Below, piece by piece: positions 1 through 6,382 of a DNA stretch of 7,187 bases. The notes below the pieces were generated by a model. The model worked only from the letters and a program-made list of their open reading frames with translations, made no database searches and had not been told where the DNA came from. The stretch comes from Phyllobacteriaceae bacterium. GTDB lineage: Bacteria > Pseudomonadota > Alphaproteobacteria > Rhizobiales > Rhizobiaceae. Position 1 is the first letter of the stretch, and each line of letters begins with the position of its first letter. The position numbers and the translations under genes were made by a program. The stretch is taken from contig JAHEGF010000169.1 in the NCBI GenBank assembly GCA_024645155.1, positions 1-7,187 of the forward strand, in the 5' to 3' direction.

Positions 1-320
1 CATATGTGTTCATCCTGGTTGCGGGATGGCTTGCCACCGATTGCTGGCGGGTGCTCGGTGTTTATTTCGGTGGCCGCATTTCTGAAACCTCCGAGGCGAT
101 AGTACTCGTCAGGGCGATTGCAACTGCACTGGTTGCAGCCGTTATTGCAAACCTGATCTTTTTTCCGGCCGGAGCGTTGGCCAAAGTCGCCCTGGAAATA
201 AGGCTTATTGCCTTCGCTTCGGGTTTCGCTGCCTATTTGTTGACAGGCAGGAAAGTTGTGGTGGGCATATTGTCGGCTGAGGCCGTATTGGCTTTCGGTA
301 TGCTGGCAACCAGTGGTTAG
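1..320 (+). CDS. azlD: AzlD-family branched-chain amino acid exporter subunit (5' partial)
   Basis: The reading frame is open to the left edge and ends with TAG at 318-320, so the N-terminus is probably outside the window. A GTG at 6-8 could be read as a start, but it has no room for a visible ribosome binding site and would remove part of the first membrane helix. About 105 residues are visible. They are very hydrophobic, with roughly four membrane segments; a G-W-L-A-T-D-x-W-R-x-L-G-V stretch in the first is typical of short AzlD proteins in alphaproteobacteria. AzlD is the small partner of AzlC in a two-subunit inner-membrane exporter of branched-chain amino acids and analogues, so azlC is expected just upstream, outside the window. 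The identification rests on size, topology and remembered family resemblance. The stop overlaps the stop of the convergent HIT gene. Confidence 0.72.
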   Translation, partial: YVFILVAGWLATDCWRVLGVYFGGRISETSEAIVLVRAIATALVAAVIANLIFFPAGALAKVALEIRLIAFASGFAAYLLTGRKVVVGILSAEAVLAFGMLATSG

Positions 321-754
321 CCGGCCATATCCTCCATAATCGCGGCTATTTTTGCGGCATTGGCCGCCAATTCGGCGGGATCGGCCATATCGCCGGTATG
401 CGGCCGTAACTTCACCCCCTCAAAACGCGGTATGACGTGAACATGAAGGTGAAAAACCACCTGCCCACCTGCGGGTTCGTTGAATTGTTGGATCGTGATG
501 CCATCTGCACCAAATCCACTCATGACAGCGCGCGAAACTTTCTGAACCGTTTGGTAAACGGCTTTAAGTGTGGCTTCATCTGCATCGAGGATGTTTCGTG
601 CCTTTGTTTTCGGCAGAACGAGGCAATGTCCGTCACCGCGTGGCATGATATCCATCATGACGAACGTATGGGCATCTTCAAAGACCTTGTGAGCAGGCAA
701 TTCACCGCGAAGTATTTTCGCAAAAATATTCTGGTCGTCATATTCTGCAGGCAT
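317..754 (-). CDS. HIT-family (HINT-like) nucleotide hydrolase/transferase
   Basis: This 145-residue protein has the histidine triad H-L-H-V-H-V-I-P at residues 102-109, with H102, H104 and H106 as the triad. H104 is expected to form the nucleotidyl intermediate. The N-terminal D-D-Q-N-I-F-A-K-I-L-R-G-E segment and the D-I-M-P-R-G-D-G-H-C-L-V-L-P-K segment (residues 35-49) match the nucleotide-binding core of the HINT branch. Family members hydrolyse nucleoside phosphoramidates or aminoacyl-adenylates in the cytoplasm; the physiological substrate is often unknown. The length is normal. The ATG at 752-754 has a weak GAGAG ribosome binding site nine bases upstream (764-768 on the plus strand). 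The gene is convergent with azlD and divergent from the small membrane protein gene, so it is probably monocistronic. The specific subfamily is not certain. Confidence 0.93.
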   Translation of the reverse strand: MPAEYDDQNIFAKILRGELPAHKVFEDAHTFVMMDIMPRGDGHCLVLPKTKARNILDADEATLKAVYQTVQKVSRAVMSGFGADGITIQQFNEPAGGQVVFHLHVHVIPRFEGVKLRPHTGDMADPAELAANAAKIAAIMEDMAG

Positions 755-820
755 GAAATGTGGCTCTCATATGTATGCTGATCAACGATGTTTCGGCATT
801 GTGACCGTTACAGTCAAGTC

Positions 821-827
821 GGAGGGA
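821..827 (+). promoter_or_regulatory. Ribosome binding site fixing the start of the small membrane protein
   Basis: GGAGGGA lies about nine bases before the ATG at 836. This is the strongest Shine-Dalgarno match in the spacer. It selects that ATG over the in-frame ATG at 788, which would add 16 polar residues before the first membrane helix. Confidence 0.7.
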
Positions 828-835
828 GCAACGGG

Positions 836-1024
836 ATGCGCTGGATATTGGCTGGATGGTTCATGTTCATCATGTCGGCTCTCTTATTTATCGCGGTCGC
901 ATGGCGTGCCGGAGACGCTCTGGCGCTGGCCGGTGGCTTGCTTTTTCTGTTTGCCTGTTTTTCATTCCTCGTACCGGTTTTGACCAGAATGGCGAGGTTC
1001 AGAAGGACTAATCGCCTTTTCTGA
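836..1024 (+). CDS. Small two-helix membrane protein, function unknown
   Basis: I do not recognise this gene. The product is 62 residues with two hydrophobic helices, about residues 4-22 and 27-49, joined by a short W-R-A-G-D turn. The tail R-M-A-R-F-R-R-T-N-R is strongly basic. By the positive-inside rule both ends should face the cytoplasm, giving an inner-membrane hairpin. There is no signal peptidase site and no cysteine motif suggesting a lipoprotein; the single cysteine (C41) is inside helix 2. Support for its being real: a very good ribosome binding site, consistent hydrophobicity in this frame only, and otherwise unexplained space between two solid genes. Its last 17 bases overlap the 3' end of the convergent acetyltransferase gene. 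It could be an envelope accessory peptide, but nothing in the sequence says which. Confidence 0.68.
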   Translation: MRWILAGWFMFIMSALLFIAVAWRAGDALALAGGLLFLFACFSFLVPVLTRMARFRRTNRLF

Positions 1025-2198
1025 ACGGTGTGTGCCGGCTGAGAATCGTGTTGATCTGCGCGACATCCTGCCGCTCATGTTTTAGATAGTCGGCCACCGC
1101 GCGGCGAAAATCCGGATGCGCTATGTAATGGGCGGAATGCGTGGTCACGGGCTGATAACCGCGCGCCAGCTTGTGTTCGCCCTGGGCTCCAGCCTCGACT
1201 GTATCAAGCTTGTTGGCGATCGCGTGATCGATCGCCTGGTGATAGCAGACTTCAAAATGCAGAAACCTGTGGTGCTCGAGGCAGCCCCAATGCCGGCCAA
1301 ACAGGGTGTCGCTGCCGATAAAATTTAGTGCCCCGGCAATATACCGTCCGTCCCGCTTTGCCATGACCAGTAAAATGTCATCGGCCATACGTTCGCTTAC
1401 AAGCGAAAAGAAAACACGGTTGAGGTAAGGGCGACCCCATTTGCGTGACCCGGTATCGGTATAGAACCCGTAAAACGTGTCCCAGACAGTCTCTGTCAGA
1501 TCGGATCCCGTCAACCACTCGATCGAAATGCCGTTTTGCAAGGCTTCGCTCCGTTCGCGCCGAAGTGCCTTGCGTTTGCGTGAGGCAAGTGTTTCAAGAA
1601 ATTCTTCGTAGGACCGGTAGCCGTCATTGTGGAAATGGAACTGCTGATCCGTTCTGCGCAGGAATCCCGCGTTTTCCAGAACCTCGGCTTCAAGACGGTC
1701 GGCAAACGTGACATGGGCCGAAGACGCAGAACGCCTGTCACACAATTCCCGCAATCCGTTGGCGAGCGCGGCTTTTATCGCGGCTTCCCGTTCATCAACC
1801 ACGGTCAGCAGGCGCGGACCGGTCGCCGGAGTAAACGGAATTGACGCTTGCAGCTTTGGATAATACCGCCCGCCTGCACGCTCGAATGCATCGGCCCAGC
1901 CATGGTCAAAGACATACTCTCCCTGGCTGTGCGATTTCAGATAACACGGAACTGCCCCAAGGAGCCGGCCGTCACCAGATTCAAGACGCAAATGCTGGCC
2001 AAGCCAGCCCGACTCGGCGACCGCACAGCCGGACTCTTCCAGCGACAAGAGAAAATCATGGCTGACAAACGGATTATATGATCTGCCCGGGCCCGTTTTC
2101 GTCGTGCAGGCAAGTGTCCCCCATTCCGCTTTGGAGAAGTCACCAATTCCGGTGACGCTTCGCAAAACGGCATCACCGATCGAACCCGAATTTCTCAT
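1008..2198 (-). CDS. FemAB-like GNAT-fold acyltransferase (COG3146/DUF482 type)
   Basis: A 396-residue protein. It has hallmarks of the FemAB-like family of alphaproteobacteria: N-P-F-V-S-H-D-F-L-L-S-L-E-E-S-G (residues 42-57), a substrate-region block Y-Y-P-K-L-Q-A-S-I-P-F-T-P-A-T-G (112-127), S-R-K-R-K-A-L-R-R-E-R (206-216), F-Y-T-D-T-G-S-R-K-W-G-R-P-Y-L (245-259), G-R-H-W-G-C (301-306) and the C-terminal E-A-G-A-Q-G-E-H-K-L-A-R-G-Y-Q-P (335-350). Relatives use an acyl-CoA or aminoacyl donor and are annotated as peptidoglycan biosynthesis/recognition proteins; the actual substrate is not established. I chose the ATG at 2196-2198. A longer frame to 2285 overlaps the upstream phosphodiesterase gene and adds an unfamily-like, Cys-containing stretch. 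No strong ribosome binding site precedes this ATG, and a downstream TTG (residue 12) is possible. It is probably the last gene of the three-gene minus-strand cluster, 52 bases after the phosphodiesterase stop. Confidence 0.88.
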   Translation of the reverse strand: MRNSGSIGDAVLRSVTGIGDFSKAEWGTLACTTKTGPGRSYNPFVSHDFLLSLEESGCAVAESGWLGQHLRLESGDGRLLGAVPCYLKSHSQGEYVFDHGWADAFERAGGRYYPKLQASIPFTPATGPRLLTVVDEREAAIKAALANGLRELCDRRSASSAHVTFADRLEAEVLENAGFLRRTDQQFHFHNDGYRSYEEFLETLASRKRKALRRERSEALQNGISIEWLTGSDLTETVWDTFYGFYTDTGSRKWGRPYLNRVFFSLVSERMADDILLVMAKRDGRYIAGALNFIGSDTLFGRHWGCLEHHRFLHFEVCYHQAIDHAIANKLDTVEAGAQGEHKLARGYQPVTTHSAHYIAHPDFRRAVADYLKHERQDVAQINTILSRHTPFRKGD

Positions 2199-2250
2199 GG
2201 TTCTGATATGGCCCGATTTGGATAGAAGGCAAGCCTGTTGGGCACATTTG

Positions 2251-2979
2251 TCATGCCGGACCGGTATCCGGATCAAAACCCTCAAACGTCATCTGGTCGG
2301 CGTGAGCACGTGTCAAGGCAACAGTTCTGGCATCTTTGACGGTCCAGGTTATCACCGGCAATCCGAGTTTTTCGCGAACGACGGTGATGAAGGGATTAGG
2401 CAAATCCTCAACATCGACGGAAATAAAGTCTGGATCGTGGGCAAGCATCGAAAAATGCGCTTCGAGTTCTCGCGGTTTTGTGCCTTCGACCACCAGGCCG
2501 GCAGGGATATCGGGCATTTCGTCGTGAAATCCGCGAACCAGCCAATGGGCAAATGACATGACTGCCACCGGGCCTGAATAACCTTTCAGGGCGCTTGCCA
2601 CCGCGGCCAGCAATCCGGCGTCATGACCAAAGTTGCCTTTGAGTTCGATGACGATAGGGACACGGCCCCCGACCAGGTTCAGCATGTCGGCAAGCGTTGG
2701 TATTTGGTCGCCGGTCCCGCCGATTTGCAGATCTGCCAGGTCGGCTGCGGTCAATTCACTGGCATTGCCGTCGATCCCGGTCAACCGTTTCAGGACATAA
2801 TCATGAAACACAATTGCCACGCCATCGCGTGACAACTGCACATCGCACTCGATGGAATAATTGCGCTCCGCTGCATGCTTGAATGCGGTGAGCGTGTTTT
2901 CCCAGCACGTGTTGTTGAGATCATGCAAGCCCCTGTGCGCGATTGGCCGCGCGGTCAGCCAGTCAATATCGGGTTTCAT
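2251..2979 (-). CDS. Cytoplasmic glycerophosphodiester phosphodiesterase
   Basis: A 242-residue protein with a GDPD TIM-barrel signature. H15-R16-G17 is followed by E27-N28, E44-C-D46 (metal ligands), the catalytic F-H59-D60 and E112-L-K114 on the next strand. All expected catalytic and metal positions are present. The enzyme hydrolyses deacylated phospholipids such as glycerophosphocholine or glycerophosphoethanolamine to sn-glycerol 3-phosphate plus the alcohol. There is no signal peptide, so it should be cytoplasmic like UgpQ rather than periplasmic like GlpQ. The ATG overlaps the TGA of the upstream RidA-family gene as ATGA (2979 to 2976), which indicates translational coupling. It is slightly shorter than many members but complete. 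Substrate preference cannot be read from the sequence. Confidence 0.93.
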   Translation of the reverse strand: MKPDIDWLTARPIAHRGLHDLNNTCWENTLTAFKHAAERNYSIECDVQLSRDGVAIVFHDYVLKRLTGIDGNASELTAADLADLQIGGTGDQIPTLADMLNLVGGRVPIVIELKGNFGHDAGLLAAVASALKGYSGPVAVMSFAHWLVRGFHDEMPDIPAGLVVEGTKPRELEAHFSMLAHDPDFISVDVEDLPNPFITVVREKLGLPVITWTVKDARTVALTRAHADQMTFEGFDPDTGPA

Positions 2980-3437
2980 TTCAGGGCTGCAATGGCTTCG
3001 ATTTCAACCGGTGCGTTTAACGGCAAACTGGCCACACCCACCGCAGAGCGGGCATGCCGGCCATTGTCGCCAAATACTTCGGCAAGCAGATTCGAGGCCC
3101 CGTTGGCCACGAGATGTTGCTCTGTAAAGTCGACGGTCGACGCTACAAACACCGTAATTTTTACAATTCCGGCTATCCGTTCCAGATCGCCTGCCGCCGC
3201 TTTCAATTGTGCAAGAATGTTGATTGCACACCATTTTGCGGCAAGCTGGCCCTGATCGGTGGCAAGGTCACGTCCAAGAATGCCCGTCGCAACGAGATTC
3301 CCGTCCCTGAGCGGCAATTGTCCCGATGTCAGGATCAGATCGCCATGGATATTGTAGGGGATATAGTTGGCTGCCGGCGCGGCGGCTTGTGGCAACTGAA
3401 TTCCAAGTGCCGTCAGCCTGCCTTCAAGATTGCTCAT
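2976..3437 (-). CDS. RidA/YjgF/UK114-family protein
   Basis: A 153-residue protein. Recognisable family blocks are L-T-S-G-Q-L-P-L-R-D-G (36-46), G-I-L-G-R-D-L (52-58) and the C-terminal A-R130-S-A-V-G-V-A-S-L-P ... V-E-I-E147-A-I-A. R130 matches the arginine that binds the carboxylate of imine/enamine substrates in RidA, and E147 the glutamate next to the active site. Canonical RidA deaminates reactive enamine intermediates made by PLP enzymes. This one is about 25 residues longer than classical RidA (about 128) and may belong to another Rid subgroup, so enamine deaminase activity is an inference. The ATG at 3435-3437 has GGTGGAG nine bases upstream; a longer frame to 3506 would have no such site. 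It is the first gene of the cluster with the phosphodiesterase and acyltransferase. Confidence 0.9.
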   Translation of the reverse strand: MSNLEGRLTALGIQLPQAAAPAANYIPYNIHGDLILTSGQLPLRDGNLVATGILGRDLATDQGQLAAKWCAINILAQLKAAAGDLERIAGIVKITVFVASTVDFTEQHLVANGASNLLAEVFGDNGRHARSAVGVASLPLNAPVEIEAIAALK

Positions 3438-3446
3438 CGGAATTCG

Positions 3447-3453
3447 CTCCACC
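3447..3453 (-). promoter_or_regulatory. Ribosome binding site of the RidA-family gene
   Basis: Read on the minus strand this is GGTGGAG, ending nine bases before the ATG at 3437. It decides this start over an in-frame ATG 23 codons upstream. Confidence 0.65.
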
Positions 3454-3488
3454 TGGTGCATCATTGCTGTTAATGACAATGAGCATTT

Positions 3489-3518
3489 TTGCCTCGCTTC
3501 TGCCATTTCTTTCTATAT
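3489..3518 (+). promoter_or_regulatory. Possible sigma-70 promoter for eipB
   Basis: TTGCCT at 3489-3494 and CTATAT at 3513-3518 are separated by 18 bases, or 17 if TCTATA at 3512 is taken as the -10. The -35 TTG core and the CTATAT -10 resemble alphaproteobacterial housekeeping promoters. The predicted start would lie near 3525, giving a leader of about 25 bases before the eipB ATG at 3551. This is pattern matching only. I did not find an equally good promoter for the divergent RidA-family gene in the same 113-base spacer. Confidence 0.35.
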
Positions 3519-3550
3519 ATCTCATCCAAATCACTTTCGGAGTCCCTGTC

Positions 3551-4378
3551 ATGCGCCGAGCGCTTGTTTTCCACGCTGCCTTTTTTGCCGGAGCGGTCAT
3601 TTTTGCCGGCTCCCCGGCTAATGCAGCGCAACCATTGATCCCCCATCGAGCGGTATATGATCTGAATCTGGGCGACGCGTCCGATCGTTCCGACATAGCC
3701 GGCATTACCGGCAGGATGGTCTATGAATTCAACGGTTCAACCTGTGACGGCTATACGGTCAGTTTTCGCTTTGTCACGCAAATCGACACAAATGAAAATA
3801 CTCGGCTGACCGACCAGCAGACAACAACCTATGAAAATCCAAAGGGTACCGAATTCAGTTTTGCCACGAAGTCTTTTGTTGATCAGGCCCTGGACCGGGA
3901 AGTCCGCGGCACTGCGACGGTTAAAGGCGGCCACACGCTGGTGCAGCTGAAAAAACCAGCTGAAGATGATCTGGAACTGGCCCCGACATTGTTTCCAACC
4001 CAGCACATGCTTGATCTGATTGCCAAGGCACGCAAAGGCGAGACCTTCTATGAGGCCAATATTTTCGACGGCTCAGATGATGCTAATGAAGTCCTGACGA
4101 CGACTGTACTGATCGGTCACAAAGCCGAGAAAGTGTCGGACAACGCCGAGCTTAAGGTGATGGGAGACATGAAACCGCAAGCTTATTGGCCGGTTTCAAT
4201 TGCCTACTTCAAGCAGAATGGCGAGGGCGGCGAGGAATTGCCGATCTACCGCATTGATTTCAAGCTTTATGAAAACGGGATTACGCGCGATCTTGTCATG
4301 GACTACGGCGAATTCTCGATGACCGGCCAGCTTGTTGATCTTGCGGTCCTGGAACCGGCAGATGGTTGTGGCGAATAG
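3551..4378 (+). CDS. eipB: EipB, periplasmic cell-envelope integrity protein (DUF1849)
   Basis: A 275-residue protein. Residues 1-25 form a Sec signal peptide: M-R-R, a hydrophobic core, then S-P-A-N-A with likely cleavage after A25. The mature protein starts with P-H-R-A-V-Y-D-L-N-L, the usual opening of DUF1849. Only two cysteines are present, C65 (S-T-C-D-G-Y) and C273 (D-G-C-G-E, two residues from the end). They correspond to the conserved pair that forms a disulfide in Brucella EipB, a spiral beta-barrel protein needed for envelope integrity and stress survival. The length matches that protein. I chose the ATG at 3551 because GGAG lies eight bases upstream (3539-3542) and the signal peptide begins there; upstream in-frame ATGs such as that at 3470 or 3326 run back into the divergent gene. 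The binding ligand or partner is not visible here. Confidence 0.93.
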   Translation: MRRALVFHAAFFAGAVIFAGSPANAAQPLIPHRAVYDLNLGDASDRSDIAGITGRMVYEFNGSTCDGYTVSFRFVTQIDTNENTRLTDQQTTTYENPKGTEFSFATKSFVDQALDREVRGTATVKGGHTLVQLKKPAEDDLELAPTLFPTQHMLDLIAKARKGETFYEANIFDGSDDANEVLTTTVLIGHKAEKVSDNAELKVMGDMKPQAYWPVSIAYFKQNGEGGEELPIYRIDFKLYENGITRDLVMDYGEFSMTGQLVDLAVLEPADGCGE

Positions 4379-4416
4379 CCCGCCGTCATCGGGACTTTCC
4401 GGTTTTGCAGCAGTTT

Positions 4417-6138
4417 TCAGGTATTGATCCCGGCCTTGGCCAGTCCATCCACGATTGATTGCCAATCCTGTTTTCTTCTGTAGGGCAGCAGCCTTGCTTT
4501 CTCTGTAATGGAATAATCCGGATTGACCTTTTTCAATTCGGCCCAGGCATGCATTGCCTCTTCAAACTTCCCCGATTGACCAAGGCAGGAAGCCAGCAGC
4601 GCCCTCGAGATATCCGTTTGCGGTTCGCGCCTGATTCGCCTTTCCAGCAATTCGGCTGCGATCCCGTAGTCGCCGTTGAGATAGTGTGCATGGGCGAGAA
4701 AATGCAGCCAGATGGCGGGATGCAGAGGATCCAGCGTAATTGCCGTCCGGATCTCTCTGACCGCTTCCGCGCTTCTTCCCAGATAACTCAGGATGTAGCC
4801 GCGTGTTGCATGCACTTCGGCAACATTCGGCGCTATCGAGACTGCACGGTCAGCCTCTTTCAACGCACCATCAAGGTCATTTTTCCACATCTTTGCAAGC
4901 GCCAACACACGGCGCGCCGTAGCGTCGTCCGGACCCAGGTCTACGGCTTTTTGGGCAGCCAGTTGCGCGTCATAGAGTTTTTCTGTGCCGAGCCAGCCGT
5001 TCATTACCGCAAGATTGAGGTTCATGGAAAGTCCGCAATAGGCGAGGCCCAACGATGGATCGGTCGCGATCGCAAGTTCAAAAAGCCGCATCGCTTCTCG
5101 GTTTGTTTCGCGTGAATACTGGTAGGATAGATGTCGTGCCCGAAGCGCGTAGTCATAGGCAACGGGATCGACCGAAGCGATTTCCTTTTCGCTGGACGGT
5201 GCCTTCAGCGCCAGCGCTGAACTTAACGCGTCAACAATGCAATTGGTGATTTCGTCCTGGATCGCGAAAATGTCTTCAAGTTCACGGTCGTACCGGTCAG
5301 CCCAGATATGCCCGCCGGTCTTTCCGTCGATAAGCTGCGCAGATATCCGGACGCGGTTGCCGGCTTTTCTCACACTGCCTTCCAGAATGTAGCGGACATT
5401 CAGAAGTCGCGAGACTTCGCGGATATCGGACGACTTGTCCCTGAATACAAAGCTCGAATTGCGCGCGGCGACAAAAAGGTTGGGAATCCGCGACAGATCG
5501 GTAATAACGTCTTCGGATATGCCGTCGGAGAAATAGCCTTGCTCCGGATCGCCCGACATGTTGTCAAACGGCAAGACGCCGATAGAACGCTCTCTTGCAG
5601 GCTTTGGCGGGTCCGCGCTCTTTTCTGAAAGCGCAATCCGGAAGGCGCGCACGGGCTTTGCGATATTCTTTACCTGTTGGGGGCCGATATCCTCGAAATC
5701 GCATTCAAGCTTGCCATCCACCGTATCAAAGGCCGTTCCGGAAATGCATATCCCACCGGGATCGGCCAGTGCCTCAAGCCGCGCTGCAATGTTGACGCCG
5801 TCGCCAAAAATATCGTCCCCGTCGACGATGATGTCGCCAAGATTGATCCCGATCCGCATGACCAGCGCATCATCTTCACGGCTACCAGCCGCAGCCTCGG
5901 CCAGCTTTGCCTGAACTTCGATGGCGCTAGAGATCGCGTTGACCGTGCTGGAAAATTCGGCCAGCACTCCGTCACCCATGAGTTTGATAATCCGCCCGTG
6001 ATGGCCGGCAATCGTCGGCGCGATAATGTCCGCAATGACCTTTTTCACCCGCGAAAAGGTGCCGGCTTCGTCGCGGTCCATTAGCGCGGAATAACCCACG
6101 ATGTCAGCAGCAAGCACGGCTGCAAGTTTCCGGTCCAT
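4417..6138 (-). CDS. Soluble class III adenylate cyclase with TolB-like and TPR domains
   Basis: A 573-residue protein. Residues 1-170 are a class III cyclase homology domain. Metal-binding D12 and D56, adenine-selecting K52 and D109, and transition-state N116 and R120 are all present with canonical spacing, so it should convert ATP to cAMP. Residues about 184-297 form a TolB N-terminal-like domain (S-I-G-V-L-P-F-D-N-M-S onward, including Y-I-L-E-G-S-V-R-K and I-W-A-D-R-Y-D-R-E). From about 328 to 545 there are five or six TPR-like helical repeats, with the usual hydrophobic/A-x-x-x-Y patterns and D-P caps. No signal peptide or membrane helix is seen, so it is cytoplasmic; the C-terminal domains presumably sense or bind a partner. 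The ATG at 6136-6138 follows AGGAG by eight bases. An adjacent TTG at 6139-6141 is a less likely start. It is convergent with eipB, 38 bases apart, and divergent from rpsB. Confidence 0.92.
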   Translation of the reverse strand: MDRKLAAVLAADIVGYSALMDRDEAGTFSRVKKVIADIIAPTIAGHHGRIIKLMGDGVLAEFSSTVNAISSAIEVQAKLAEAAAGSREDDALVMRIGINLGDIIVDGDDIFGDGVNIAARLEALADPGGICISGTAFDTVDGKLECDFEDIGPQQVKNIAKPVRAFRIALSEKSADPPKPARERSIGVLPFDNMSGDPEQGYFSDGISEDVITDLSRIPNLFVAARNSSFVFRDKSSDIREVSRLLNVRYILEGSVRKAGNRVRISAQLIDGKTGGHIWADRYDRELEDIFAIQDEITNCIVDALSSALALKAPSSEKEIASVDPVAYDYALRARHLSYQYSRETNREAMRLFELAIATDPSLGLAYCGLSMNLNLAVMNGWLGTEKLYDAQLAAQKAVDLGPDDATARRVLALAKMWKNDLDGALKEADRAVSIAPNVAEVHATRGYILSYLGRSAEAVREIRTAITLDPLHPAIWLHFLAHAHYLNGDYGIAAELLERRIRREPQTDISRALLASCLGQSGKFEEAMHAWAELKKVNPDYSITEKARLLPYRRKQDWQSIVDGLAKAGINT

Positions 6139-6146
6139 CAATTGCT

Positions 6147-6151
6147 CTCCT
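6147..6151 (-). promoter_or_regulatory. Ribosome binding site of the adenylate cyclase
   Basis: Read on the minus strand this is AGGAG, eight bases before ATG 6138 and only five before the TTG at 6141. The spacing favours ATG. Confidence 0.7.
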
Positions 6152-6197
6152 GAGGAACCAACGCTAGCGGCTGGCAGTCAAATTCGCCACAAATTCT

Positions 6198-6245
6198 TTG
6201 CCGGTTGGCCGTAAACACCTATCTCGGGCCTTATTGCCGGTTGGC
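6198..6245. repeat. 12-base direct repeat upstream of rpsB
   Basis: TTGCCGGTTGGC occurs exactly at 6198-6209 and again at 6234-6245, 36 bases apart start to start. Each copy also contains GCC-GGTT-GGC, a minimal inverted repeat. The second copy ends three bases before the proposed -35 box. It may be a pair of protein binding sites or a chance or duplication remnant; the repeat itself is directly seen. Confidence 0.7.
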
Positions 6246-6248
6246 GTC

Positions 6249-6276
6249 TTGCATTTCTGTTGGCGGCGGTTTATAC
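6249..6276 (+). promoter_or_regulatory. Possible sigma-70 promoter for rpsB
   Basis: TTGCAT at 6249-6254 and TTATAC at 6271-6276 are separated by 16 bases. Transcription would start near 6283 and give a leader of about 110 bases before rpsB. Both boxes are imperfect and no alternative with better spacing was found in the spacer. Confidence 0.35.
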
Positions 6277-6309
6277 GCCGCGTCATTCCACACACGGATA
6301 GTCGGTTGC

Positions 6310-6382
6310 GGCGGGAGAAATCCGCCCGTGACCTCCGGTGGCGGTTTTCCGTCAAATATCCGTGGAGGCTCAACCGGAAAGG
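6310..6382 (+). promoter_or_regulatory. Candidate structured rpsB mRNA leader hiding the ribosome binding site
   Basis: Several perfect short helices are possible: 6310-6314 with 6322-6326 (GGCGG/CCGCC); 6322-6326 with 6340-6344 (CCGCC/GGCGG); 6332-6336 with 6364-6368 (CCTCC/GGAGG); 6334-6339 with 6373-6378 (TCCGGT/ACCGGA); and 6346-6351 with 6375-6380 (TTTCCG/CGGAAA). The last two would pair most of the Shine-Dalgarno sequence GGAAAGG (6376-6382). The third and fifth cross each other and would make a pseudoknot if formed together. In Escherichia coli, S2 represses its own rpsB-tsf mRNA through the leader; whether this sequence does the same is inference. Short GC-rich complements can arise by chance. 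Confidence 0.35.

Noticed and set aside
802..816. Inverted repeat TGAC-N7-GTCA before the small membrane protein gene
   Set aside because: Only four bases per arm, no second copy and no recognised regulator motif; likely chance.
2199..2285. N-terminal extension of the acyltransferase by 29 residues
   Set aside because: It would overlap the upstream phosphodiesterase by 35 bases, has no ribosome binding site, and its sequence does not resemble the family N-terminus.
2104..2556. 150-codon open frame on the plus strand
   Set aside because: Antisense across the phosphodiesterase/acyltransferase junction, with no family resemblance.
3326..3550. Longer eipB start
   Set aside because: It would place polar and antisense-derived sequence before a clear signal peptide and would overlap the divergent RidA-family gene; the ATG at 3551 has its own GGAG.
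4379..4393. Possible bidirectional terminator between eipB and the cyclase (CCCG, 7-base loop, CGGG)
   Set aside because: The stem has only four pairs and no U-tract on either strand.
4459..5115. 218-codon open frame on the plus strand
   Set aside because: It lies wholly antisense to the TPR part of the cyclase, is rich in Cys, Arg and Gln without any domain pattern, and has no ribosome binding site. It is a shadow of a well-supported gene.
6263..6281. GCGGCG/CGCCGC hairpin upstream of rpsB as an RNA element or terminator
   Set aside because: It overlaps the proposed -10 box, so it may not be transcribed from the rpsB promoter, and no U-run follows it.
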